Source of the DNA: CADEDH01 sp965216205 | GTDB taxonomy: Bacteria > Actinomycetota > Acidimicrobiia > Acidimicrobiales > SZUA-35 | Direction: 5' to 3' | Assembly (NCBI GenBank): GCA_965216205.1 | Contig: OZ244139.1 | Coordinates: 434,001-498,000, forward strand | Length of the DNA stretch: 64,000 nt | Part shown: positions 43,401-50,507 of the stretch, one piece after another | Numbering within the stretch: the first letter of the stretch is position 1 | How the letters are laid out: every line of letters starts with the position of its first letter | The notes under the pieces: generated by a model | Databases searched by the model: none | What the model was told of the DNA's origin: nothing | Seen by the model: the letters and a program-made list of their open reading frames with translations, nothing else | Translations under genes and position numbers: made by a program

Positions 43401-43859
43401 CTCGAGGGGATCGTCACCGGCCTGCACGCCCCGCAGCTCCCGGGGATGAGCGAGCAGGAGGAGGCGATGGCCGACCTGTGGGCCACCGGGGCGTCGGCCG
43501 ACGGTCACCCCACCCGGTTCCTGCGTCCAGCGCTCGAGGCGGACGGTGTGGTCGCGGCCCGGGATCTGGCCGGGATCGACCACGGTGCGAAGGTGACGGT
43601 GGGCGGGGTCGTCACCCACCGGCAACGACCGGCGACCGCGTCGGGCACCACGTTCTTCGGCCTGGAGGACGAGACGGGGCTGATCAACGTGGTGGTGTCG
43701 ATCGGGTGTTGGACCCGCTATCGACGGGTCGCCCGCAACGCCCCGGCGCTGTTGATCCGGGGTCGGATCGAGCGGCAGGGGGCGGTGGTCAACGTGGTGG
43801 CCGAGAAGCTCGAACCCCTCCCGGTCGCCGCCGCCCCCGCCAGCCGCGACTTCCGCTGA
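40494..43859 (+). CDS. dnaE2: Error-prone DNA polymerase DnaE2
   Basis: 1121 residues from GTG 40494 (VGWQNPPVPWREIERRL, the usual DnaE2 opening). PHP domain from residue 56 (YAELHCHSSFSFLDGAS). Polymerase palm with the catalytic aspartates in PPDIDLDIES near residue 457. Then YRGRSAVRDAAKALG, the fingers KFDLLGLGMLSALRY, and a C-terminal OB fold (VTVGGVVTHRQRP). It catalyses translesion synthesis as part of the ImuA'/ImuB/DnaE2 mutasome. The LexA box makes it DNA-damage inducible. ImuB and ImuA' are encoded at 0-2.5 kb. Confidence 0.96.
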   Translation: MGWQNPPVPWREIERRLSDRPPGADGGDSPAWSRKRGPYVAPPAALAPPPRPSMVPYAELHCHSSFSFLDGASHPEELAEEAARLGLEALAITDHDGFYGVVRFAEAARAVGIATVFGAELTVDKLDISPGQADPDGSHLLVLARNPQGYATLARVISEAQLAGEKGAPRFSMSDLDRWTRPGELDNWLVLTGCRKGLVPRTLEREGPAAAANALSSLIDRFGRHNVAVELWDHGSPLDSVRNDALVELALRAGVEPVATNNVHYATPANRRLASAMAAVRSRRSLDEIEGWLPAMSSAHLRSGDEQARRFARYPGVVERAAELGLACAFDLSLVAPNLPPYECPGGMSEMAYLRQLVEEGGKQRYGPRDAPKNPDAWPQLDAELALIERLEYPGYFLVVWDIVHYCNENGILCQGRGSAANSAVCYALGITSADAVTHGLLFERFLSEERDGPPDIDLDIESDRREEAIQHVYDKHGRRHAAQVANVITYRGRSAVRDAAKALGYAPGQQDAFSKNIDRWMLPAQAADEGELPDEVVSLAQEFEHHPRHLGIHSGGMVMCDRPVTEVCPVEWGRMEDRTVLQWDKDDCAAAGLVKFDLLGLGMLSALRYTLQFLERHHDRVLELHHIKQERAVFDMLCRADSVGVFQVESRAQMATLPRLKPRNFYDLVVEIALIRPGPIQGGSVHPYIRRRNGEEEVTYLHPLLQPALSKTLGIPLFQEQLMQIAIDVANFTPGEADELRQAIGSKRSHERMERLRARFFAGMAANGIDDDIGTQIWEKLAAFANYGFPESHSISFASLVYASSWLKLHHPAAFCAALLKAQPMGFYSPHSLIQDARRHGVPTFGPCINTSGAVADLEQLGPDRRPPPITVAGADQIEAERHDHGWGVRLGIDSVRHISSEMAEAIDAARPFGSIEDVARRVAVDGRPIELEALEALATAGAFDCFGLSRREALWEAGAVVQGGVGKLEGIVTGLHAPQLPGMSEQEEAMADLWATGASADGHPTRFLRPALEADGVVAARDLAGIDHGAKVTVGGVVTHRQRPATASGTTFFGLEDETGLINVVVSIGCWTRYRRVARNAPALLIRGRIERQGAVVNVVAEKLEPLPVAAAPASRDFR

Positions 43860-43871
43860 CGTCGTCCGCCT

Positions 43872-43888
43872 GCAACCCTGCGGGTTGC
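43872..43888 (+). terminator. Hairpin downstream of dnaE2
   Basis: GCAACCC (43872-43878) and GGGTTGC (43882-43888) form a perfect 7-bp stem with a 3-nt loop, 12 bp after the dnaE2 stop. No T-tract. Confidence 0.6.
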
Positions 43889-43950
43889 CGTTCAGGTACC
43901 GCGCACGCCGGTGCCAGACACATCGTGCGGGAGTGGGCAGAATGGGGATC

Positions 43951-44712
43951 GTGTCAACACCACATCCCGACGGCGGCTACGCCTACGTCCCCGGCATCTC
44001 GCCCTACTCGGCTGGCGTTCGGGCGGCCGACGGCTACCGGCTACGTCGGGTCCAGTTGGGGGAGCCGATGCCGTGGCGGGACGGGTTCGCCACGATCGAC
44101 CGCGCCCTCGCCGAGGCCGGCCGACCGCCCCGTGCGCTGTGCACGGTGGAGCTCCGCTGCGCCGCCCCGCACAGCTTCGACGGGTTCGGCACCTTCAACG
44201 ACGACTACCGCCGTGCCCTCGCCGACCGCGACATCCTCCTCGACGGTGGGCACAATCCGGTGGCCAGGACCAACGTCGCCCCCCTCGACCCGCCGACCGA
44301 CACCGAGCTGTACGCCTTCGGGTTCACCGTCGAGGACCCAAACGGGCCAACCGGTGGAGGGCGACCGTCGTTCGTCGTGTCGGGGGCGGGCGATCTCCAC
44401 GACCAGGCCGACCTACGACCCGAGGCGATCGTCGGCGGCGACCGCCCATGGAGCGATACCGGCGAGGAGCGGGCCGCAGCGGTGCTCGACGAGATCGAGA
44501 CGAGGATGACCGGTCTCGGCACATCGTGGTCCGATACCGACACGGTGGTGGTCTACACCGCCGAGAACCTCGGTCTCGTCATCGATCCGGTCAGCGCCCG
44601 ACTCGGCCCCGCCGCTGGCCGCGGCGTCCTCTGGCATCGGGCCCGACCACCGATCGCCGGCCTCCTGTTCGAGATGGACGCCCGAGGCGGTGTCCTCGAA
44701 ACCACACGGTGA
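43951..44712 (+). CDS. RidA/YjgF-fold-like protein, function unknown
   Basis: 253 residues from GTG 43951 (CAGAAT -10-like hexamer, 7 nt); ATG 43942 is the alternative. The N-terminal 130 residues have the RidA-like alternation GYAYVPGISPYSAG, FATIDRALAEAGRPPRALCTVELRC, FGTFNDDYRRALADR and ARTNVAPL. The C-terminal half repeats a shorter pattern (AVLDEIETRMTGLGTSW...VVVYTAENL), which suggests a fused tandem RidA-type fold. Imine deaminase function cannot be claimed. No operon partner. Confidence 0.55.
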   Translation: MSTPHPDGGYAYVPGISPYSAGVRAADGYRLRRVQLGEPMPWRDGFATIDRALAEAGRPPRALCTVELRCAAPHSFDGFGTFNDDYRRALADRDILLDGGHNPVARTNVAPLDPPTDTELYAFGFTVEDPNGPTGGGRPSFVVSGAGDLHDQADLRPEAIVGGDRPWSDTGEERAAAVLDEIETRMTGLGTSWSDTDTVVVYTAENLGLVIDPVSARLGPAAGRGVLWHRARPPIAGLLFEMDARGGVLETTR

Positions 44713-44739
44713 TCCGACGTGCGGCGGTCAGCTGGTGGG

Positions 44740-45816
44740 TCAGCCCTCGACGGGTGAGGTGACAGCTTCGGCCTCGGCCGTGAGGAGGGCCGACTTGCGC
44801 TCGGGACCCCAGCGGTAGCCGCCCGGGGTGCCGTCGGCGCGGATGACCCGGTGGCAGGGGACCACCAGTGCAGCGGGATTGGCGGCGCACGCCGCGGCGA
44901 CGGCCCGGTGGGCGGTCGGGCGACCGATCGCAGCGGCGATCTCCCCGTAGGTTGCCGTCGAACCCGGCTCGATCGTCCGCAGCGCCTCCCACACCGACAC
45001 CTGGAACGCCGTGCCCTGCAGATCGAGGGGAACGTCGGCCATCGACGTTGGGCGGCCCGCTGCCAACTCGCCAACTGCGACGGCCAGCTCGGCCAGGCCG
45101 TCGTCGTCGCGTTCGATGGCCGCATGGGGGAACTCGGCAGCGATCTCGTCGTACACCGACGCATCGTCGTCGCCGATCTTGACCGCGCAGACCCCACGAT
45201 CTGTGGCGGCCACCCCCACCACGCCGATCTCGGTGGCGATGGTGGTGAATGCGACGGCAGCGCCAGGCGAACCCCGACGGTAGGTCGCCGGCGCCGAGCC
45301 CAGCTGGGTCGCCCCATGATCGTAGAACGCCCGCATCGACCCGTAGCCGGCCTCGAACACCGCCTCGGTCACGGGGGCACCCCGTCGAAGCGCGTCCCGG
45401 ACCCGCTCCGCTCGCTGGGCCCGGCGGTAGGCGGAGATCGTCACCCCGGTCACCCGCTTGAACAGCCGGGCGAGATGCCGTTGCGACCAACCGACCGACG
45501 CTGCGAGCTCGGCCATCGTCGGGTCGTCGTCGGGATTCTCGATTCGACGGCAGACCGCGAGCACGGTGGCCACCGCCGGATCGGCGATGGTCGCCCGATC
45601 CGGTCGGCACCGTCGACACGCCCGGTAGCCGGCGGCGACGGCGTCGGCCGCCGTGGCGAAGAACTCCACGTTCGGTCGCTTCGGGCGGCGCGACGGGCAC
45701 GCCGGCACGCAGTAGATCCCCGTGGTGCGCACCGCGTAGAAGAACACGCCGCAACCATCGGGGTCCCGCTCCTCCACGGCGGTCCACCGGGCTCGGTCCA
45801 GATCGGTCTCAGTCAT
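44740..45816 (-). CDS. ada: Ada: methyl-phosphotriester/O6-methylguanine methyltransferase and regulator
   Basis: 358 residues, the full Ada architecture. The zinc module spans residues 10-75 with GIYCVPACPSRRPKR and CRRCRPD (four-cysteine site, including the methyl acceptor). The AraC-type helix-turn-helix follows (TMAELAASVGWSQRHLARLFKRVTG...YRRAQRAERVRDALR). The C-terminal O6-methyltransferase has VPCHRVI with the active cysteine. It repairs alkylated DNA and, when methylated, activates transcription. TAGGTT -10 is 6 nt before ATG 45816 and overlaps the palindrome GGTTCGAACC. Near dnaE2, it adds to a small repair cluster. Confidence 0.95.
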   Translation of the reverse strand: MTETDLDRARWTAVEERDPDGCGVFFYAVRTTGIYCVPACPSRRPKRPNVEFFATAADAVAAGYRACRRCRPDRATIADPAVATVLAVCRRIENPDDDPTMAELAASVGWSQRHLARLFKRVTGVTISAYRRAQRAERVRDALRRGAPVTEAVFEAGYGSMRAFYDHGATQLGSAPATYRRGSPGAAVAFTTIATEIGVVGVAATDRGVCAVKIGDDDASVYDEIAAEFPHAAIERDDDGLAELAVAVGELAAGRPTSMADVPLDLQGTAFQVSVWEALRTIEPGSTATYGEIAAAIGRPTAHRAVAAACAANPAALVVPCHRVIRADGTPGGYRWGPERKSALLTAEAEAVTSPVEG

Positions 45817-45822
45817 GGTTCG

Positions 45823-45828
45823 AACCTA
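45823..45828 (-). promoter_or_regulatory. Leaderless -10 box of ada
   Basis: TAGGTT, 6 nt before ATG 45816. The perfect palindrome GGTTCGAACC (45817-45826) overlaps it and could be an operator half-site. Confidence 0.6.
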
Positions 45829-45911
45829 TGATCCACGCTCCTTCCCCGCTTCCCGCTGCCGGACGGGGTACCTCCAGCCAACACCTCGCAGCCAGTAGAC
45901 TTCCCGACGGG

Positions 45912-45962
45912 CGAAATTTGTGCGCTTTGCAGCGCTGAGCGCTGCAAGGTCGACAAATTTCG
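45912..45962. repeat. 51-bp interrupted palindrome between nudix and ada genes
   Basis: Outer arms CGAAATTTGT (45912-45921) and ACAAATTTCG (45953-45962) and inner arms TTGCAGCGCT (45927-45936) and AGCGCTGCAA (45938-45947) are all perfect, sharing one centre at 45937. Only the 5-bp joints mismatch. The A+T-rich outer arms stand out in this GC-rich genome. Confidence 0.9.
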
Positions 45963-45992
45963 GAGGGGTGGCGGGGGTCAGGGGTCAGGGGT

Positions 45993-46895
45993 CTAGCCGG
46001 GATCGTCGGGCGGGGGCTCCCACAGGCGGATCCAGCCCGTCTCCACCTGCAGGGCCGCTTCCTCGTAGCCGCGCTCGCCGGGCAGCACCACCCGGTACTC
46101 ACCATCGGGGTCGACCACCCGGACCTGTTGGGGCGGCAGGCGCTTCCGGGCCACCGTCAGCACGTCGTCGGCCGACCCGTACCTCGACAGACACGCCAGC
46201 ATCCTCACCGTGGGCGTCATCATCGTCATCTCGCCACGCTGCCACCGCTCGATCGCCGCCTCCGGCTCGATCCAGGTGAGGTTGACGATCTCGCCGTCGT
46301 CGTAGTGGGCGTCCTGGCCGGGTGGGGTCCTGGCCACGAAGAACCGGGCGTCGAACCGGCGGGGCGACCCCATCGGTGTGATGAACCGCCCGACCTCCTC
46401 GATCGCCGTCATGTCGAGGGAGATTCGGTGTTCGAGGAGGAGGTCGATGAAGGCGAGCTCGTCGGCCCGGACCCGGTCCCGCAGGTCGAGGAGGTCGACG
46501 GCGGGGTCGATCTCGGACGCCAGCAGCAGCCCGGCCTCCTCGAGGGTCTCCCGGCAGGCGGCGAGCCACCACGCCAGTCCGCCCCGCGGCACGTCGAGAA
46601 TGGTCGACGCCTCGTGGTCGCTGAGGCCGTGGCAGATGTCGTCGAAATCGTCGATGTGGTCCTCGGGGTCGACCCGCCCGCCGGGGAACACCCAGTGGTC
46701 GGGTCCGAAGACCACCTTCGAGGTTCGGTGGAGCATGAGGACCTGCAACCCCGGCCGATCGTCGAGCAACATCACCGTGGCCGCTGGCCGGATCGGCACC
46801 GCGGCAGGATCGAAGTCGGCAGGGGATGCAGCGGATGCGCTGCTGGCCGCCCCCGAGCCGGGTGGGGATCCACGGGAAACGCCGTCTCGGGTCAC
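45993..46895 (-). CDS. Nudix hydrolase (NUDT19-like)
   Basis: 300 residues from GTG 46895 (TACCGT -10, 6 nt). The Nudix box is split by an insert, as in the NUDT19/coenzyme-A-type group: FPGGRVDPED, then about 35 residues, then AACRETLEEAGLLL with the catalytic REx2EE pattern. An N-terminal Ala/Ser/Pro-rich extension of 30 residues precedes the domain. Probable diphosphatase on CoA esters or a similar nucleotide; the substrate is not provable from sequence. Confidence 0.87.
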   Translation of the reverse strand: MTRDGVSRGSPPGSGAASSASAASPADFDPAAVPIRPAATVMLLDDRPGLQVLMLHRTSKVVFGPDHWVFPGGRVDPEDHIDDFDDICHGLSDHEASTILDVPRGGLAWWLAACRETLEEAGLLLASEIDPAVDLLDLRDRVRADELAFIDLLLEHRISLDMTAIEEVGRFITPMGSPRRFDARFFVARTPPGQDAHYDDGEIVNLTWIEPEAAIERWQRGEMTMMTPTVRMLACLSRYGSADDVLTVARKRLPPQQVRVVDPDGEYRVVLPGERGYEEAALQVETGWIRLWEPPPDDPG

Positions 46896-46901
46896 CCGGC
46901 C

Positions 46902-46907
46902 ACGGTA
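46902..46907 (-). promoter_or_regulatory. Leaderless -10 box of the nudix gene
   Basis: TACCGT, 6 nt before GTG 46895. Confidence 0.6.
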
Positions 46908-46914
46908 GGCAGCG

Positions 46915-47544
46915 TCAGGGAGCAGCGTCGACTCGCATCAGCAGCGTCGCGCTGTCGCTCGCCTGGGCCCGCACCCGCTCCCACGCCTCGTTGCCCGGGT
47001 CCCCGCCGGCCAGCCCCGCCGGCTGGTCGAGGATGTACAGCCGGAACTGCAGGTCCCGCGGGCCGTCCTCCAGCAGGTCGAGACAGGGGCTGCCGTAGCC
47101 GAGGTTGCCGTAGTCGTTGAGCGTCTCATAGGCGCCCGGTGGTGCCTGGCCGGCATCGAGGCCACGGGCGTTCGGGCTGATCCCGGCCATCAGCCACAGC
47201 AGGAGCGGCTCCTCGGGATCGGTCTGGTCGCTCAACGTGACGGCGATCTCCGCCGCCGCTGGTCCGACACCCACCCACGTGAGGTTGGGGAACTTGTTCG
47301 CCCCGGCGCACGTCGTGTCGATCGGGGCTGGACCGCCGGGATCGAAGTCGGGGCTCGACAGCGACAGTCCGCTCGGGCTGTCCTCGTAGTCGGGCGCCGA
47401 CGTCGGCGGCGGCGGCCGAGTGGTCGTTGTCTGATCCGCCGACGGCTCAGCGAGCTCACGCCCGTCGCTGGCGCAGGCCGCGGTCCAGACGGCGGCTGCG
47501 ACGACCAACGACAGCAACCGCAGGCCCAACGAGCAGGAAAGCAC
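46915..47544 (-). CDS. YbhB/YbcL-type PEBP lipoprotein
   Basis: 209 residues from GTG 47544 (TAGGCT -10, 8 nt). Signal peptide LLSLVVAAAVWTAAC ends in a lipobox, then a Thr/Pro-rich spacer, then a phosphatidylethanolamine-binding-protein domain (FPNLTWVGVGPAAAEIAVTLSD, LLLWLMAGISPNARGLDAG, LQFRLYILDQPAGL). The usual D-P-D-A-P motif is weakened (DQTDPEEPLLLWLM). It acts outside the membrane; ligand unknown. Confidence 0.82.
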   Translation of the reverse strand: MLSCSLGLRLLSLVVAAAVWTAACASDGRELAEPSADQTTTTRPPPPTSAPDYEDSPSGLSLSSPDFDPGGPAPIDTTCAGANKFPNLTWVGVGPAAAEIAVTLSDQTDPEEPLLLWLMAGISPNARGLDAGQAPPGAYETLNDYGNLGYGSPCLDLLEDGPRDLQFRLYILDQPAGLAGGDPGNEAWERVRAQASDSATLLMRVDAAP

Positions 47545-47552
47545 GGTGATCG

Positions 47553-47558
47553 AGCCTA
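47553..47558 (-). promoter_or_regulatory. Leaderless -10 box of the PEBP gene
   Basis: TAGGCT, 8 nt before GTG 47544; it fixes the start and discards a much longer open frame upstream. Confidence 0.6.
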
Positions 47559-47705
47559 CCGTCCGGGCGAGCGCCGATGGGTTCGGCCGCCGCCGGCACA
47601 CCGCCGAGACATCGCCGAGGACGCTCCGTCGCGGCTGGGCCGGTGGTGCACGGTCTCCGTGGCGGTGGCGTCTCGGGGTGCAGGGTGATTCGGTCCCACC
47701 GTCCG

Positions 47706-47711
47706 TACCCT
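47706..47711 (+). promoter_or_regulatory. -10 box upstream of the mgtE leader frame
   Basis: TACCCT, 6 nt before ATG 47718, giving a leaderless leader peptide and an mgtE leader of about 76 nt. Confidence 0.5.
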
Positions 47712-47717
47712 CGGGCG

Positions 47718-47792
47718 ATGGTCTCTCGCCCACCCGCCTGTAGCTCCCGCCATCCCATGGCGGCCGCTCGGGCTGGATCGATGGGAGGCTGA
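47718..47792 (+). CDS. Putative leader peptide of the mgtE gene
   Basis: 24 residues, MVSRPPACSSRHPMAAARAGSMGG, from a leaderless ATG. The stop TGA (47790-47792) is one base before the mgtE GTG, and the frame covers its GGGAGG ribosome site. That arrangement allows translational coupling or attenuation. Salmonella mgtA has a Pro-containing leader peptide that senses Mg, but any similarity here is only functional analogy. Confidence 0.4.
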   Translation: MVSRPPACSSRHPMAAARAGSMGG

Positions 47793-47793
47793 T

Positions 47794-49053
47794 GTGGCGG
47801 GCCGGCGTCGTCGTCTGTCGACGGTCGGTCGGGGCTGGCGGCCGCTCGGGGGCCTGCTCGGTCCGGCGGTCGGTGATGCCAGCCAGAGCCTCGGCGCGCT
47901 CGCCCTCTCGGCAACGACCAGCCTCATCACCGGGTTCACCTTCGCCGCGGTGACCGGCACGCTCCGCTCGTTCCCTGGATTGCTCCTGTTCATCCCGGCC
48001 GCGATCGGGCTCCGGGGCAACGTGTTCGGCCCATTGGGGAGTCGACTGTCGACCGCCATCCAGACCGGCACGTTCAGCTGGAGCTGGCGGGCCGACTCGC
48101 TGCTCGGGCAGAACATCATCGGCGCGATGGTCACGTCGTTGGCGGCAGCGGTGGGCCTCGCCGGGATCGCGGAGATCGTCGCCATCACCGTTCGTGACAG
48201 CCCAGGGGAGGTGATCGGAGTGGCCGATTTCGTCGTGGTGTCGGTCGTCGGTGGCACGCTGGCGTCGGTCGTGGTCCTCGCCATCACCATCGGACTGGCG
48301 GTCGCGTCGGTCCGGTTCGGCTGGGATCTCGACAACGTGACCGCTCCGCTGGTCATGGCGTCGGGTGACGTCATGACGCTGCCCGCCCTGGTCCTGGCAG
48401 CCACCCTCATCCAACGGGGAACGGTGACCCGGGTGCTCGCCACCGTCCTCGTCGTCGCAGTGGCGGCACTACTCGCGGTGCTGGTCCGGTCGAGCTTCGC
48501 CATCGCCAAGCAGATCGTCAAGGAGTCGCTCCCGATCTTGGTGCTCGCCGGCGCGCTCAGCCTCTTCGCCGGCATCGTGCTCGAACGATCGGTGGAGCGG
48601 CTGTTCACCTTCTCCGTGCTGCTGATCCTCGTGCCCGGCTACCTCTCGACCGCCGGGGCGTTGGGCGGGATCCTGTCGAGCCGGTTGTCGACGAAGGTCC
48701 ACCTCGGGCTCGTCGCCCCGGCGCCCCTGCCCCGGGGCGACGCTCGAGACGACATCCGCATCACGTTCGGTCTCGCCCTCCCCATCTTCGTGTTGTTGGC
48801 GGTGCTCGCCGGAACGTTCGGCGCGCTCGCCGGCCGAACGTCGCCCGGGGTGGGGATGCTCGTGCTCGTGGCCCTGACCGGCGGACTGGTGGCCACCGCG
48901 TTCGTGGCCGCCGTGGCCTACTACGGCACGTTGGCCGTGGTTCGCTTCGGTCTGGATCCCGACAACCACGGCATACCGCTCGTCAGCGCCAGCCTCGACG
49001 TGGTGGGCGCGTTGACATTGGTCGGCGCACTGCTGCTGTGGGGGGTGGCATGA
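47794..49053 (+). CDS. MgtE-domain divalent cation transporter (duplicated integral domain)
   Basis: 419 residues from GTG 47794 (GGGAGG, 6 nt). It consists of two MgtE integral-membrane domains in tandem: the first carries LLLFIPAAIGLRGNVFGPLGSRLSTAIQTG, the second VLLILVPGYLSTAGALGGILSSRLSTKVHLG. The cytoplasmic N and CBS sensor domains of bacterial MgtE are absent, so the layout resembles eukaryotic SLC41 proteins. Mg2+ (or Co2+) is the expected substrate. The next gene overlaps by 4 bp and may supply the missing gating domain. Confidence 0.87.
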   Translation: MAGRRRRLSTVGRGWRPLGGLLGPAVGDASQSLGALALSATTSLITGFTFAAVTGTLRSFPGLLLFIPAAIGLRGNVFGPLGSRLSTAIQTGTFSWSWRADSLLGQNIIGAMVTSLAAAVGLAGIAEIVAITVRDSPGEVIGVADFVVVSVVGGTLASVVVLAITIGLAVASVRFGWDLDNVTAPLVMASGDVMTLPALVLAATLIQRGTVTRVLATVLVVAVAALLAVLVRSSFAIAKQIVKESLPILVLAGALSLFAGIVLERSVERLFTFSVLLILVPGYLSTAGALGGILSSRLSTKVHLGLVAPAPLPRGDARDDIRITFGLALPIFVLLAVLAGTFGALAGRTSPGVGMLVLVALTGGLVATAFVAAVAYYGTLAVVRFGLDPDNHGIPLVSASLDVVGALTLVGALLLWGVA

Positions 49054-50306
49054 TGCGGGGAGTGGAATCTCGAAACCTCCGGGAGATGCTGGCCGAGGCG
49101 AAGGACACGAGCGAGCTCATGGTCGACCTCGCCTACGCCGCACTGTTCTTCGATGATCCAGACATGGCCGATGAGGTGGAGGACCTCGAGCGCCAGATCA
49201 GCGAGCTCGTGCACCAGATGCGGGCGCTGTGCATCATCGCCGTCCGCAACCCCCGCGAGGCCGACGCCATGTCGGCGGTGCTGCAGGTGATCAGTGCCGT
49301 CGAGGGGATCGGCAACGACGCCGTCGACATCGCGAAGATCGTGTCGCGACGCCTCGGGATCCCCCGACAGCTCGTGATCGACATGTCGGCGGCGGAGGAG
49401 GTGTCGCACCGGGTGGAGGTGGCTGACGGGTCACACTTCGCCAACCGGCCGTTGGCGGCGTTCGAGTTGCCGGTCGTCACCGGGATGCGGGTCATCGCCG
49501 TGCGGCGGGGTCGCTCGTGGATCGTCGACCCCGGCGGCGACGACATCCTCAACCCCGGCGACGTGCTCTTCCTCCGGGGCTCGCCCGAGGGGATCGTGCG
49601 GCTCCGCGAGCTCGCCGGCGCTGCAGCGTGGCACGCGCCGACGCCGGAGGAGGCGACCGCCCTCACCGACCTCGATCGGGCGGTCGACACGCTCATCGAG
49701 ATGAAGAACCTCTCCGAGGTGGCGGTCGGGCTCGCCTACTCGGCGCTGGTGCTGCGGGATCGGAGTCTGGCGGCCGAGGTCCGCCACCTCGAGGACCGGC
49801 TCGACGAGATGAAGATCCGGCTCGAGCAGTGGGTGCTGCGGGCGGCCGGCGACGACGTCGACCCGTCCCGCCTCCGCGGTCTCCTCCACCTCGGCGCGGC
49901 GGCCGAGGACCTCGGCGATCAGGCGCAGCAGATGGTGTGGATCATCGAGAAGTCGAGCGACCTCCACCCTGTGCTCCACGTGGCCCTCGGCGACACCGAC
50001 GACACCGTGGTGCGGATGCCGGTGGCCGATGGCGCCACCGCCGACGGTCGCCGTCTCGGCGATCTCGACCTCGCGATCGAACCCGGGTTCAACGTGCTGG
50101 CGGTGGAGCGCAACGGCCGATACCTCTACCGACCGCGACGTCACGTGGAGCTCCGGGCCGGTGACCAGGTACTGGCCAACGGTCCCGAGGAGGGCCAAGG
50201 TGTGCTGGCCGAGCTGTTCGGCTGGCGCCTCGTCGACGGCGACGACGACGAGGTCGGCATGGAGCTGGAGCCGCTCGACCCAACGGCGTCAGCCCACCCC
50301 GGCTGA
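49050..50306 (+). CDS. PhoU-RCK_C tandem regulatory protein
   Basis: 418 residues from ATG 49050 (ATGA overlap with the mgtE stop). Two repeats of the same pair: a PhoU-like helical bundle (residues 5-105 and about 210-305) and a TrkA-C/RCK_C domain (residues about 115-200 and 315-405; VITGMRVIAVRRGRSWIVDPGGDDILNPGDVLFLRG-type pattern). RCK_C domains bind ions or nucleotides and gate channels, so this soluble partner probably regulates the duplicated MgtE channel. No membrane segment. Confidence 0.87.
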   Translation: MMRGVESRNLREMLAEAKDTSELMVDLAYAALFFDDPDMADEVEDLERQISELVHQMRALCIIAVRNPREADAMSAVLQVISAVEGIGNDAVDIAKIVSRRLGIPRQLVIDMSAAEEVSHRVEVADGSHFANRPLAAFELPVVTGMRVIAVRRGRSWIVDPGGDDILNPGDVLFLRGSPEGIVRLRELAGAAAWHAPTPEEATALTDLDRAVDTLIEMKNLSEVAVGLAYSALVLRDRSLAAEVRHLEDRLDEMKIRLEQWVLRAAGDDVDPSRLRGLLHLGAAAEDLGDQAQQMVWIIEKSSDLHPVLHVALGDTDDTVVRMPVADGATADGRRLGDLDLAIEPGFNVLAVERNGRYLYRPRRHVELRAGDQVLANGPEEGQGVLAELFGWRLVDGDDDEVGMELEPLDPTASAHPG

Positions 50307-50320
50307 CCGCCGCAGCCCTC

Positions 50321-50482
50321 GCTGGCAGATTTGGCGCGCACCCGTCGTGCAGATCGCTGCCAGTGTGGTCGGTGGGCGTGCGCTGGCAGATTTGGCGCGC
50401 ACCCCCCGTGAGATCGCTGCCAGTGTGGTCGGTGGGCGTGCGTTGGCAGAGCCTGCGCGCATGTGTGGTGCGGAGGGCTGCC
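50321..50482. repeat. Three tandem 60/61-bp units with internal hairpin
   Basis: Units begin at 50321, 50382 and 50442 (the last truncated). Each opens with G(C/T)TGGCAGA and later contains GCTGCCAG, so each can fold a CTGGCAG/CTGCCAG stem. The first two share GATTTGGCGCGCACCC and CAGTGTGGTCGGTGGGCGTGC. It sits between convergent genes and may act as a terminator array. Confidence 0.88.
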
Positions 50483-50507
50483 AGTGGGGTAAGGAGGGCT
50501 GGGTGGG

